DNA of 64,000 bases from Flavobacteriales bacterium (GTDB lineage: Bacteria; Bacteroidota; Bacteroidia; Flavobacteriales_F; PHOS-HE28): positions 62,001-126,000 of the forward strand of contig JACJZF010000006.1 in assembly GCA_020635725.1 (NCBI GenBank), written 5' to 3'. The notes under the pieces are model-generated. The model ran no database searches and was not told the DNA's origin. It was given only the letters and a program-made list of their open reading frames with translations. Made by a program: the position numbers and the translations under genes. Position 1 is the first letter of the stretch; every line of letters begins with the position of its first letter. This document shows, piece by piece, positions 26,016-33,939 of this stretch.

Positions 26016-27035
26016 TCATTCGCGCCTCAGCGAAAGGAAGCTCCGGCGCCCGGCACCGCGCTTGAACTTATAGCTCACCTCGAAGCTGAGGAAGCTGATG
26101 GTGTCCAGCAATCCGGGATTGCCGCGCGGGCTGGTGATGTAGCTGATCGTGCCGTCGGTGCCGTAGCCCGTAGGGTCGCTGATGTAGCGCGCCAGCGCCT
26201 GAGCCCGGGAATCGCCGGGGTAAGCGGCATCGATCTCCGAGTACGTGGCATAGCGGTCGCTCACGTCATCGATGTGGTCATCGGTGAACATGATGTACGA
26301 CATCTCCACGCCCAGGCTGATCTGCTTGGTGAGCATGTAGCGCAATCCGCCGCCGAAGGGAATGCCGATGTGCCAGGGTGAGATGCGGTAGCGGCGGCCC
26401 GATTCACCGGCGCCCACGCCGCCTTCGGTCTGCCATTCGTAGAGGTCGGTCTCGTACTTGCCATCGCGCTCGATCTCGCGAGCGTTCGGATCTTCTTGAG
26501 GCCCGTTGCGCACCGTGCCGTCGTCCCAGAAATAGTAACGGTTGGCGGGATCCTGATCCCCGTTGAAGAGGTCGGCTTTCGGGCGCCCGTAGTAAACGCC
26601 CACACCAATGTGGAAGTACATGAAGAAGCGCTGCTGGAAGAGCGGCTGGTACGGCTCGCGGTAGGCGTTGAGCACCACATGGCCGGACATGCCGAGGAGG
26701 TCGTTGCGGAAACCCAGTCCCCTTTTGAAGTTGCGCAATTCGCCGTACTCCATCCCTTTGATCGGGTCGCGCTCATCGTAGCCTACGCGGAACCAGCTCA
26801 GGCGCGCTTCGGTGGTGAGCGCGCGGGTGACGTAGCGCTTGTTGTTGTTCAGGAAATCGCGGAACGTGAGCGTGACTCCCGGCCGTGCGCTGTTCCATTG
26901 CACCGCGCCATCGTAATTGCCCAAGTCGCCGTAGTAGTGCACCACGCCGGTGGACATGCCCACCTCAAGATTGCGTTGGGCCTGAAGGCCGGGCACGAGC
27001 AGAAGGGTGAGGAGAGGGGTAAGGGTACGGTTCAT
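26016..27035 (-). CDS. Outer-membrane beta-barrel protein, DUF6089-like
   Basis: The 339-residue product starts at ATG 27035 with a signal peptide (MNRTLTPLLTLLLVPGLQAQ) and then the pattern NLEVGMSTGVVHYYGDLGNY, as in the DUF6089 family of Bacteroidota barrels. Alternating strands continue (LSWFRVGYDERDP, FFMYFHIGVGVYYGRPKADL, IGIPFGGGLRYMLTKQISLG, VEMSYIMFTDDHIDDVSDRY) and it ends with a strand finishing SFEVSYKFKRG before a basic tail. No enzymatic residues are apparent. It probably sits in the outer membrane; its job is unknown. A TAATTTCG box at 27053-27060 (minus strand) lies 17 bases before the start and may be its -7 element. Confidence 0.8.
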   Translation of the reverse strand: MNRTLTPLLTLLLVPGLQAQRNLEVGMSTGVVHYYGDLGNYDGAVQWNSARPGVTLTFRDFLNNNKRYVTRALTTEARLSWFRVGYDERDPIKGMEYGELRNFKRGLGFRNDLLGMSGHVVLNAYREPYQPLFQQRFFMYFHIGVGVYYGRPKADLFNGDQDPANRYYFWDDGTVRNGPQEDPNAREIERDGKYETDLYEWQTEGGVGAGESGRRYRISPWHIGIPFGGGLRYMLTKQISLGVEMSYIMFTDDHIDDVSDRYATYSEIDAAYPGDSRAQALARYISDPTGYGTDGTISYITSPRGNPGLLDTISFLSFEVSYKFKRGAGRRSFLSLRRE

Positions 27036-27103
27036 GGGCCCGGGTTTCGCACCGAAATTATACCGGGAAGACGCGATCCCGTCCCCAGGTTGCTTAGCCC
27101 CGA

Positions 27104-27784
27104 TCAGTCCCGTTCGCCGAAGATGGCTGTGCCCACGCGCACCAGGTTGCTGCCCGCGGCCAGGGCGAGGCCCAGATCGCCGCTCATGCCGGCGCTGAGC
27201 GTGTCGAACGCCTGTGGGACAGGGGCTTGCGGTTTCAATTCCTGGAACAGCGCAGCGAGGCGCTCGAATTCGCGACGCACCAGTTCGTGGTCTTCGGTGT
27301 TGGTGGCCATTCCCATCAGCCCGCGCAGGCGTATCGATGCGCGGTCGGCCGTGCTCCATGATTGCAGCAGCGCGCGAGCCTCATCCGCATCCAGGCCGTG
27401 CTTGGTCTCTTCTTGGGCGACATGGATCTGCAGCAGCACATCCACCACCCGATCGGCAGCCGCGGCGCGCTTCTGCACCTCGTCCAGCAGCGGGGCGCCA
27501 TCGATGCCGTGGATCAAATGAATGAAGGGAACCAGATGGCGTACATTGCTGCGCTGCAGGTGCCCGATGAAGTGCCAGCGGATATCGGCGGGCAGCTCGG
27601 ACTGTTTCGCGCGCAATTCCTGCGCGTAGTTCTCTCCGAAGTCGCGGTGGCCGAGGTCGTACAGCGCGCGGATCTCCTCCACGCTGCGCTTCTTGCTTAC
27701 CGCCACCAGCGTCACAGCCGCCGGCAAGGCCCGTTTCACCGCTTCATACCGAAGCCCCAGCGCTGTCGCGTATCCGTCTTTCAT
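27104..27784 (-). CDS. yggS: YggS-family PLP-binding protein (pyridoxal phosphate homeostasis)
   Basis: The 226-residue product (ATG 27784) matches the YggS/PROSC family: VTLVAVSKKRSVEEIRALYD with the PLP-binding Lys in VSK, GHRDFGENYAQEL, IRWHFIGHLQRSNVR, LRGLMGMATNTED and LSAGMSGDLGLALAAGSNLV, then RVGTAIFG near the end. These proteins bind PLP without known catalysis and buffer vitamin B6 and amino-acid pools. A longer in-frame start (27901) would add residues translated from the dispersed CGAGCGAAGCGAAGG repeat and is rejected. The gene follows DUF1015/serA/serC on the same strand across a 243-base repeat-filled gap. Confidence 0.95.
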   Translation of the reverse strand: MKDGYATALGLRYEAVKRALPAAVTLVAVSKKRSVEEIRALYDLGHRDFGENYAQELRAKQSELPADIRWHFIGHLQRSNVRHLVPFIHLIHGIDGAPLLDEVQKRAAAADRVVDVLLQIHVAQEETKHGLDADEARALLQSWSTADRASIRLRGLMGMATNTEDHELVRREFERLAALFQELKPQAPVPQAFDTLSAGMSGDLGLALAAGSNLVRVGTAIFGERD

Positions 27785-27859
27785 GCTTCGTTCGGCCTCG
27801 CGCTGATGCTCTTTCCACCCATCCTGAATCCGCTCCTTGCGGCTTATCTCTTCCCAACC

Positions 27860-28027
27860 CCCAACTCTCAACCTGTCATTCCGAGCGAAGCGAAGGAACA
27901 ACCCTCAACCCCTCAACCTGTCATTCCGAGCGAAGCGAAGGAACAACCCCCAACCCCCAACTCTCAACTCTCAACTCTCAACTCCCAACTCTCAACCCTC
28001 AACACTCACCCCTCAACACTCAACCCC
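27860..28027. repeat. Dispersed GAGCGAAGCGAAGG repeat (2 copies) and CAACTCTCAA low-complexity run
   Basis: Two exact 27-bp copies containing ATTCCGAGCGAAGCGAAGGA lie at 27875-27901 and 27920-27946, followed to 28024 by degenerate tandem CAACYCTCAA/CAACCCC units. The same combination occurs at 32314-32463. This motif is widespread between genes in Bacteroidota genomes. It fills most of the 27785-28027 gap; I see no gene here. Confidence 0.85.
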
Positions 28028-29245
28028 CTACACATCCTCCAACGAATACACCACCATCCCGCTGCGCAGCTTCGGCTCAATGTAGGTGCTCTTCGGCGGC
28101 ATGGTGCCCCCTTCATCCGCAACGGCCTTCAGTTCCGCGAAGCTCACGGGATAGAGGTGGAAGGCGGCGGCGGCCTCGCCCATGCTCACCCGCCGATCCA
28201 GTTCCCGCGTACCGGCCGTGCCAGGCACGAAGCCGATGCGCTTATCGGTACGCAGGTCGGTGATCCCGAGGATGGGGCCCAGCACCAGCTCGCTCAGGCG
28301 GGCGGCATCGAGCCGTTCGGCGGTGGGTCGCTCAGCGGGGGCGGGGGGAAGGCGTAGCGAGAACCAGCGTTCGCGCATACGGATGCCGATCACACCTGGC
28401 GCGGCATAGGGGGCGCTCACCTCCTCAACCGGTCCCAGCTCCGAGAGCGCCAGCAGGAAACGGTCCTCATCGAGCACGCCCAGGTCGCTGACCGCGCGAT
28501 CGAAGTTGTAGATGTAAAGCTCGCGGCGCGGCACGATGTACGCGAGGCACCAATCGGTGGGATCCACGGCATGGGCGCCGCGCGACTCGGACAATCGGGC
28601 GCTCGAAGCCAGCCGGTGGTGCCCATCGGCGATGTAGAGCGCGCCGATTTCCGCGAAGGACTTCTGCAGGCGCACGCGCAAGGTCTCATCGGTCAACGGC
28701 CAGAAGCGATGGCTCACCAGGTCATTGGTGCGGAACGAATAGGTGGGCCGGGTATTGAGCACAGGATCTAGCAAGGCTTCCCAGGCGGTGCCATCGGGCG
28801 TGGCCAGGAGCACGGGCTCGGCGTTGATGCCGGTGGAGTCGAGGTATTCGGCGAAGAGGTTCTCGCGCGCGGTGAGGGTCTGCTCGTGCACCTTGATGCG
28901 CCCATCGCGGTATGCGCGCGTGCTCACGCCGCAGATGATCCCGCGCGACCGGTTGCCATGCGCCTCCTGCTCGTACAGGTAGAGCGCGGGTTGCTCCTCG
29001 CGCAGCATGATGCCGCCATCGCAGAACGACTTGAACGCGATGCGCACGCGGTGGAAGCGCTCGGCACGGGGGAGCTGCACGGTGCCCTCGTCATCAGGAC
29101 GCAGCACGTGCAGGAAGCTGCTGGGGTTAGAGGCCAGGCGCTGCTCGAGCTCCTCGGGCGAATAGGTCACGTAGGAGCGCGAGCCCACCAGATGCGCCTT
29201 CTCCGGCACCGGTCGCCAGGCGCGGAACGGACGCAGCTCGATCAT
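28028..29245 (-). CDS. DUF1015 domain-containing protein
   Basis: The 405-residue cytoplasmic product spans a full DUF1015 domain: it starts IELRPFRAWRP, with LHVLRPDDEGTVQLPRAERF at about residue 45, QPALYLYEQEAHGNRSRGII, GRIKVHEQTLTARENLFAEY, and the hallmark LYIADGHHRLASS near residue 205. The biochemical function of this family is unsettled. In Bacteroidota it is commonly found beside serine-pathway genes, as here. Its start overlaps the serA stop by one base, so the two are co-translated. Confidence 0.93.
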   Translation of the reverse strand: MIELRPFRAWRPVPEKAHLVGSRSYVTYSPEELEQRLASNPSSFLHVLRPDDEGTVQLPRAERFHRVRIAFKSFCDGGIMLREEQPALYLYEQEAHGNRSRGIICGVSTRAYRDGRIKVHEQTLTARENLFAEYLDSTGINAEPVLLATPDGTAWEALLDPVLNTRPTYSFRTNDLVSHRFWPLTDETLRVRLQKSFAEIGALYIADGHHRLASSARLSESRGAHAVDPTDWCLAYIVPRRELYIYNFDRAVSDLGVLDEDRFLLALSELGPVEEVSAPYAAPGVIGIRMRERWFSLRLPPAPAERPTAERLDAARLSELVLGPILGITDLRTDKRIGFVPGTAGTRELDRRVSMGEAAAAFHLYPVSFAELKAVADEGGTMPPKSTYIEPKLRSGMVVYSLEDV

Positions 29246-30213
29246 CAGCTCACCGTGGCGGTGGAACGCCAGGCCACGATGCGCTCCACCAGCTCATCGC
29301 CGATGCGGCCTTGGGCCTCGGCCGTGGCGGCACCGATGTGCGGGCTCAGGCTCAGGTTCGGCTCGGCCAGCAGGTCCTCACGGGGCTCGGGCTCGTTCAT
29401 GAAAACATCGAGCGCCGCGGCACGCACGCGGCCGTCCTTGATCGCGGCCAGCAATTCCTCCTCATCGATGCTGCCGCCACGCGCCGTGTTCACGATCACC
29501 ACGCCGGACTTCACTTTCGCCAATTCGCTCTTGCCCAGCACGGGTCGGCCGTCCTTCTGCGCCGGCACATGCAGGCTGATGGCGTCGCTCTGCCGCAGCA
29601 GGTCCTCCATGCTCACCATCTTCACCGGAACGCGCACGGGGATGCCGCCCACGGTCACCTCGATTGCCTCGGCCGTCGCGTGGTTGTCGGTGTACACCAC
29701 GTTCATGCCGCAGCCCATGGCGTAGCGGGCGGTCCACTGTCCGATCCGGCCGAAGCCGATCACCCCCAGCGTCTTGCCGCGCAGCTCGAAGCCCTTCTCG
29801 TATTCCTTCTTCAGCTCCTTGAACTTCGAGCGCCCTTCGCCAGGCATGCGGCGGTTCGCCTTGTGCAGCGAGCGCATCAATGTGAAGAGGTGCGCGATCA
29901 CCAGTTCGGCCACGCTGATGCTCGAAGAGGCCGGGGTGTTCACCACGGGGATGCCGCGCTGCTTGGCGAAGGCCACATCGATGTTGTCGAGCCCTACGCC
30001 GCCGCGCCCGATGAGCTTGAGGCCCGGGCAGGCCTCCAGGAGGTCGCGACGCACCTTGGTGGCGCTGCGCACGAGCAGCACATCCACGCGCTCCTTGTTC
30101 AGGAAATCCGCGAGCTGGTCCTGCGGGACATGGTCGGTGGTCACCGTGAAGCCTTCCTCGGTGAGGCTGGCCTTGGCCTGGCCGGAGATGCCGTCGTTGG
30201 CGTGAACGCGCAT
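29245..30213 (-). CDS. serA: D-3-phosphoglycerate dehydrogenase SerA (short form)
   Basis: SerA oxidises 3-phosphoglycerate to 3-phosphohydroxypyruvate, the first step of serine synthesis. The 322-residue product is the short type lacking the C-terminal ACT domain. It has RSATKVRRDLLEACPGLKLI, GRGGVGLDNIDV, the NAD-binding TLGVIGFGRIGQW, then VVIVNTARGGSIDEEEL with the catalytic Arg, Glu in FMNEPEP, and His in LSPHIGAATAEAQ. Absence of ACT means serine feedback through that domain is not expected. It lies three bases after serC and one base before DUF1015. Confidence 0.95.
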   Translation of the reverse strand: MRVHANDGISGQAKASLTEEGFTVTTDHVPQDQLADFLNKERVDVLLVRSATKVRRDLLEACPGLKLIGRGGVGLDNIDVAFAKQRGIPVVNTPASSSISVAELVIAHLFTLMRSLHKANRRMPGEGRSKFKELKKEYEKGFELRGKTLGVIGFGRIGQWTARYAMGCGMNVVYTDNHATAEAIEVTVGGIPVRVPVKMVSMEDLLRQSDAISLHVPAQKDGRPVLGKSELAKVKSGVVIVNTARGGSIDEEELLAAIKDGRVRAAALDVFMNEPEPREDLLAEPNLSLSPHIGAATAEAQGRIGDELVERIVAWRSTATVS

Positions 30214-30216
30214 GAT

Positions 30217-31305
30217 CTATCCGTGTTTGCGTGCGAAGTGATCCATCACATCAACCAGCGCCTGCACGCTCTCGATGGGCAATGCATTGTACATGCTGGC
30301 GCGGTAGCCGCCCACGCTGCGGTGACCGCGGATGCCGCTGATCCCCGCTTCCTTCCATAAGGTGTCGAAGGCGGGTTCCAGCGCGGCATCGTTCAGCACG
30401 AAGGTGGCGTTCATCGGGCTCCGGTCCTCCACGGCGGTGGTACCGTTGAATTGCGGCAGCCGGTCGATCGCGTCGTAGAGCAGCTTCGCCTTGGCTGCGT
30501 TGCGCTGCTCGATCGCGCTCACCCCGCCCATGCGCTTCATCCACTCCATGGTGAGCATGCTCACGTACACCGCATAAACCGGGGGCGTGTTGTACATGCT
30601 CTCCTTGGCGCCGTGGTTCTTCAGGTCCAGGATGGGGCTGAGCTTACGGCCCGTATGTCCGAGGCGCTCCGGATCGAAGAGGTACACCGTGGCGCCGGCG
30701 GGCCCCATGTTCTTCTGCGCGCCGCCGTAGATCAGGGCGAAGTCGTTCACCTGCACCGGACGGCTGAAGATGTCGCTGCTCATGTCGCACACCACCGGCA
30801 CGGGGCTCTTCGGGAACTGCTTCCACTGCGTGCCGAAGATGGTGTTGTTGCTGGTGAAGTGGAAGTAGTCCGCATCCGCCGGGATCTCGAAGCCCTTGGG
30901 GATGTAGTTGAAGTTCTTGTCCTCGCTGCTGGCCACCACCGTGGTCTCGCCCACCAATTTGCTCTCCTTCACCGCGCGGCTGGCCCATTCTCCGGTATTG
31001 GCATAAGCGCTCTTTCCGCCCACGCGCATGTAATTCATCGGCACCATGTAGAAGCCCAGGCTGGCACCACCGCCCAGGAACACGACCTGGTACTGATCCG
31101 GCGCCCCGAGCAGTTCCTTCACCAGCGATTGCGCCTTAGCCATCACGGCCTCAAAGGGCTTGCTTCGGTGGCTGATCTCCAGGATGCTGAGACCGCTGCC
31201 CTCGAAGTCGAGCACCGCTTGGGCGGCCTGCTCGAACACCTCTTGGGGCAGGATGCAGGGGCCTGCGCTGTAGTTGTGGACTTGCTTCTTGGTGGCGACG
31301 GTCAT
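30217..31305 (-). CDS. serC: Phosphoserine aminotransferase SerC
   Basis: SerC transfers the amino group of glutamate to 3-phosphohydroxypyruvate (PLP enzyme), giving phosphoserine; it may also serve pyridoxine synthesis. The 362-residue product has the usual length and begins VHNYSAGPCILPQEVFEQAA, with VVFLGGGASLGFYMVPMNY, CDMSSDIFSRPVQVNDFALI and the PLP-lysine region IYGGAQKNMGPAGATVYLF. The C-terminus has GIRGHRSVGGYRASMYNALP. ATG 31305 is chosen over an upstream in-frame start because it gives the normal N-terminus. First gene of serC-serA-DUF1015. Confidence 0.97.
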   Translation of the reverse strand: MTVATKKQVHNYSAGPCILPQEVFEQAAQAVLDFEGSGLSILEISHRSKPFEAVMAKAQSLVKELLGAPDQYQVVFLGGGASLGFYMVPMNYMRVGGKSAYANTGEWASRAVKESKLVGETTVVASSEDKNFNYIPKGFEIPADADYFHFTSNNTIFGTQWKQFPKSPVPVVCDMSSDIFSRPVQVNDFALIYGGAQKNMGPAGATVYLFDPERLGHTGRKLSPILDLKNHGAKESMYNTPPVYAVYVSMLTMEWMKRMGGVSAIEQRNAAKAKLLYDAIDRLPQFNGTTAVEDRSPMNATFVLNDAALEPAFDTLWKEAGISGIRGHRSVGGYRASMYNALPIESVQALVDVMDHFARKHG

Positions 31306-31340
31306 GGCGTGAGGTTTCTGGCCTGCCTGGCAGGCGGCGG

Positions 31341-31348
31341 CAAAGGTA
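31341..31348 (-). promoter_or_regulatory. -7 box (TACCTTTG) for the serC-serA-DUF1015 operon
   Basis: Minus-strand TACCTTTG fits TAnnTTTG exactly and ends 35 bases before the serC ATG, leaving a normal leader. Confidence 0.5.
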
Positions 31349-31380
31349 TTGGCTGCTCGTTGAGCGCTTGCCCACATTCG

Positions 31381-32247
31381 TCAAGGCCTTGGAGCCTTGG
31401 GCGGTGCCTGATAGGGCTTTCCGTCCTTGCGCGTATCACGCGCGTCGATGTCGCGGCGCAGCTGCCAGGCGCCTTTCTCCCACACGAGCGCATCGTAGCT
31501 CAGGTCAGGCCCGAGGAATGCCGCGGTGCCTTCCATGTCGGCGCGTGCCGGTGCCAGGTGGTCCATCACAATGCGGTCGTGCTCGGGCTCGTGGCGCAGC
31601 ATCATGCTGCTCTGGAAGCTGAACGCGTACACCTGGCGCATGGGTTTCAAGCGGCCATCGCCACCGAAGATCGGGGCGCCGAAGCGCGGCTTGCCACCAC
31701 GTAGGGTGAGCACCTCCACCACCTTGCGCGTCTCGCTGCGGCTGTACCCCTTCCAACCGAGCAGCGTGTAATAGGTCTTGCCGCCCTTCTTCACGGGCAC
31801 CACTTGGTAGTAGAGCGCCCCGTACCAGCGCTCCGGCCCGAGCTCGGCCTTCTCCGGTGAGCCGATGCCATTGGTCTGATCACGGAGCTCGTACAGGGTC
31901 TGCCGTTTGCCATTACGCACGAGCAGCATGCCCTGGTAGCGGTGGCCGCCTTCATCGTCCGGAATGTTCCAGGTGATCAGCCGGAACGTGCCATCCGGCG
32001 CTTCCACGCGGCTCAGCGGCAGCGCGGTCAGGTCGGTGGTCATGCCATGCGGCGCGTCTAGCACCGCGCGCAGTTCAGTACTCAAGCGCGCGCTGATGCT
32101 ATCCCGGTCACGCGCTGTTTCTGCTGCAGCCAGCGACCTCGCTTCGCGCGCGGCCGCCTCCAGGTGCGGTTCCTGCGCCGCAGCCGAAGAGAACGACGCC
32201 ACAAGCAGGATGGTCAGCCAAGGCCTCATGAAACGGAATAACGGCAT
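31381..32247 (-). CDS. Secreted protein of unknown function
   Basis: The 288-residue product has a signal peptide (MPLFRFMRPWLTILLVASFS, cleaved after SAAAQ); ATG 32229 is an alternative start that would begin at MRPW. The mature part starts with a helical, Ala/Arg-rich segment (ARSLAAAETARDRDSISARL) and continues with strand-rich sequence, for example LITWNIPDDEGGHRYQGMLL, ERWYGALYYQVVPVKKGGKT, TYYTLLGWKGYSRSETRKVV and FSFQSSMMLRHEPEHDRIVM. I do not recognise the family with certainty; proteins with this YYTLLGWDG pattern occur in Bacteroidota. It lies between the ferredoxin and serC and is flanked upstream by a repeat array, so it looks like an insertion into an otherwise conserved neighbourhood. 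Confidence 0.8.
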   Translation of the reverse strand: MPLFRFMRPWLTILLVASFSSAAAQEPHLEAAAREARSLAAAETARDRDSISARLSTELRAVLDAPHGMTTDLTALPLSRVEAPDGTFRLITWNIPDDEGGHRYQGMLLVRNGKRQTLYELRDQTNGIGSPEKAELGPERWYGALYYQVVPVKKGGKTYYTLLGWKGYSRSETRKVVEVLTLRGGKPRFGAPIFGGDGRLKPMRQVYAFSFQSSMMLRHEPEHDRIVMDHLAPARADMEGTAAFLGPDLSYDALVWEKGAWQLRRDIDARDTRKDGKPYQAPPKAPRP

Positions 32248-32313
32248 GTTCAAGGCCGATGGTCTCATTCGATCGGATTTCCGCAATGCGCCAGCGACGA
32301 GTCGCTGCTGTTT

Positions 32314-32463
32314 GAACCTCAACCCTCAACCCTCAACCCGTCATTCCGAGCGAAGCGAAGGAACAACCCCCAACCCCTCAACCTGTTATTCCGAGCGAAC
32401 CGAAGGAACAACTCCCAACCTCCTTAACCCTCAACCCTCAACCCCCAACCTACAACCTACAAC
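32314..32463. repeat. Dispersed GAGCGAAGCGAAGG repeat (2 copies) with AACCCTC low-complexity flanks
   Basis: One exact copy of the 27-bp motif lies at 32340-32366 and one with two changes at 32385-32411, embedded in runs of AACCCTCAACCC, CAACCTACAACC and similar. It is the same composite as at 27860-28027. No gene is seen in the gap between the secreted protein start and the ferredoxin stop. Confidence 0.85.
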
Positions 32464-32811
32464 CTACAAATGCATAAACTCCTTCTTCGCCATCAACTGC
32501 TCCTTGCTCTCGCGGTGGTCCGGGTCGTCCACGCAGCAATCCACGGGGCACACGGCGGCGCATTGCGGCTCATCGTGGAAGCCGGTGCATTCGGTGCACT
32601 TGTCGGGCACGATGTAGTACACGTCCATGGTCTTGGGCGCGTTCACCGCATCGGCATCATAGCTGTTGCCCGTGGGCGTGGTCTGCGGGCCATGCAGGGC
32701 CGTGCCGTCGGCGAGCCGCCATTCCGCCCCACCCTCATAGATGGCGTTGTTCGGGCATTCGGGTTCGCATGCACCGCAATTGATGCATTCGTCGGTGATC
32801 ATGATGGCCAT
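32464..32811 (-). CDS. Dicluster (2x[4Fe-4S]) ferredoxin
   Basis: The 115-residue product (ATG 32811) is a small soluble ferredoxin. Cluster ligands are visible in ITDECINCGACEPECP at the N-terminus and in CTECTGFHDEPQCAAVCPVD after a central insertion (YEGGAEWRLADGTALHGPQT). The insertion and the extended second motif are typical of the Bacteroidota/YfhL-like type. It carries electrons in the cytoplasm; the partner is unknown. It is divergent from the acyl-CoA reductase with 66 bases between, an arrangement I recall as common in this phylum. Low-complexity repeat DNA begins right at its stop codon. Confidence 0.94.
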   Translation of the reverse strand: MAIMITDECINCGACEPECPNNAIYEGGAEWRLADGTALHGPQTTPTGNSYDADAVNAPKTMDVYYIVPDKCTECTGFHDEPQCAAVCPVDCCVDDPDHRESKEQLMAKKEFMHL

Positions 32812-32823
32812 GGCGCTGCGGGA

Positions 32824-32845
32824 TACTTTTAGCGCCGCGAAGATA
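32824..32845. promoter_or_regulatory. Overlapping divergent -7-like boxes between ferredoxin and acyl-CoA reductase
   Basis: Plus-strand TACTTTTA at 32824-32831 lies 46 bases before the acyl-CoA reductase ATG, and minus-strand TATCTTCG at 32838-32845 lies 26 bases before the ferredoxin ATG. Each deviates by one base from TAnnTTTG. They are close enough to interfere with one another. Confidence 0.35.
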
Positions 32846-32877
32846 GCAGGCCCATCTGCCTGCCTGATCGGAACACG

Positions 32878-33939
32878 ATGACCGACCTGAATCAACGGAT
32901 TGGCGCGCTGGCGCAGCTGGGCGCGGTGCTGCGGTCCATCGGATCCTCCGAGGCGTGGCCCGGGCACGGCATCGGCTTATCGCAGGCGGAGCACGAATCG
33001 TTGGATGGAGCCGTGGTGCGCGCCAAGCAGCACAATGGCTGGGCGGTGGAATCAGAGGTGCGGCATGCGATGCGGGCCTTCGGCGAGGCGTTGCGCATGG
33101 AGGCGATCATGGCCTGGGTCGAGCGCTATCCGCAGCTGCATGTCCGGCGCGACCCGGAGCGTACGGTAGGCCTCGTGCTCGCGGGCAATATCCCGCTGGT
33201 GGGGCTGCACGACGTGCTTTGCGTGTGGCTGAGCGGGCATCGCGCCCGCGTGAAGTGCAGCGCGCAGGAGCCGGAGCTGATCCCCCTGCTCATGCGTGTG
33301 CTCGATCATTTCCTGCCAGGCACCGCGCAGCGTATCACCTTCGCTGCCGACAAGCTGGGCGAGGTGGATGCCGTGATCGCCACGGGGAGCGACAATACGG
33401 CGCGCTACTTCGAGCACTACTTCGGGTACCTGCCCCGCATCGTGCGCCGCAGCCGGGTGAGCGTGGCGCTGCTGGACGGAACGGAGACCGAGGAGGAACT
33501 CACGGCGCTCGGGGAGGATGTGTTCCGCTACTTCGGCCTGGGCTGCCGCAACGTGAGCAAGTTGCTGTTGCCGCGCGATTTCGACCTGGACCGCGTCTTC
33601 AAGGCCTTCTTTCCGTGGAAGGAGATCGTGCAGCACAACAAGTACGGCAACAACTACGACTACACGCGGGCGCTCTGGCTGCTCGACCGCGTTGACTTCC
33701 TCGAGAACGGTTTCGTGTTGCTGAAGGAGGATGCCGCGCTGGCGAGCCCGGTGGCCTCGGTCTTCTACGAGCGCTACGCGGATATGATCGGCGCAAGGGC
33801 CTATTTGGACGAGCGGCGCGAGAAGATCCAGTGCATCGTGGGGCACGGCCATGTTCCCTTCGGTCAGGCGCAGCACCCCGCGCTCTGGGACTATGCCGAT
33901 GGCGTGGATACGCTCGAGTTCCTGCTCAGGCTCGCCTGA
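32878..33939 (+). CDS. Acyl-CoA reductase, LuxC-like
   Basis: The 353-residue product fits the short acyl-CoA reductase family of Bacteroidota, related to LuxC and aldehyde dehydrogenases. Visible parts are ERTVGLVLAGNIPLVGLHDV, RARVKCSAQEPELIPLLMRV, DAVIATGSDNTARYFEHYFG, and the likely catalytic Cys in YFGLGCRNVSKLLLP, followed by YGNNYDYTRALWLLD. It would reduce fatty acyl-CoA to aldehyde with NAD(P)H. The physiological pathway here is unknown. Its TGA is directly followed by the opposing TCA of the next gene, with no bases between the two convergent stop codons. Confidence 0.9.
   Translation: MTDLNQRIGALAQLGAVLRSIGSSEAWPGHGIGLSQAEHESLDGAVVRAKQHNGWAVESEVRHAMRAFGEALRMEAIMAWVERYPQLHVRRDPERTVGLVLAGNIPLVGLHDVLCVWLSGHRARVKCSAQEPELIPLLMRVLDHFLPGTAQRITFAADKLGEVDAVIATGSDNTARYFEHYFGYLPRIVRRSRVSVALLDGTETEEELTALGEDVFRYFGLGCRNVSKLLLPRDFDLDRVFKAFFPWKEIVQHNKYGNNYDYTRALWLLDRVDFLENGFVLLKEDAALASPVASVFYERYADMIGARAYLDERREKIQCIVGHGHVPFGQAQHPALWDYADGVDTLEFLLRLA

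Noticed and set aside
27785..27901. N-terminal extension of YggS to 27901
   Set aside because: The extra residues (starting FLRFARNDRLR) are translated from the dispersed repeat, and family members begin near the 27784 start.
27947..28024. Telomere-like AACCCTC runs
   Set aside because: The units are degenerate, internal, and mixed with the dispersed Bacteroidota repeat; nothing else suggests a linear end.
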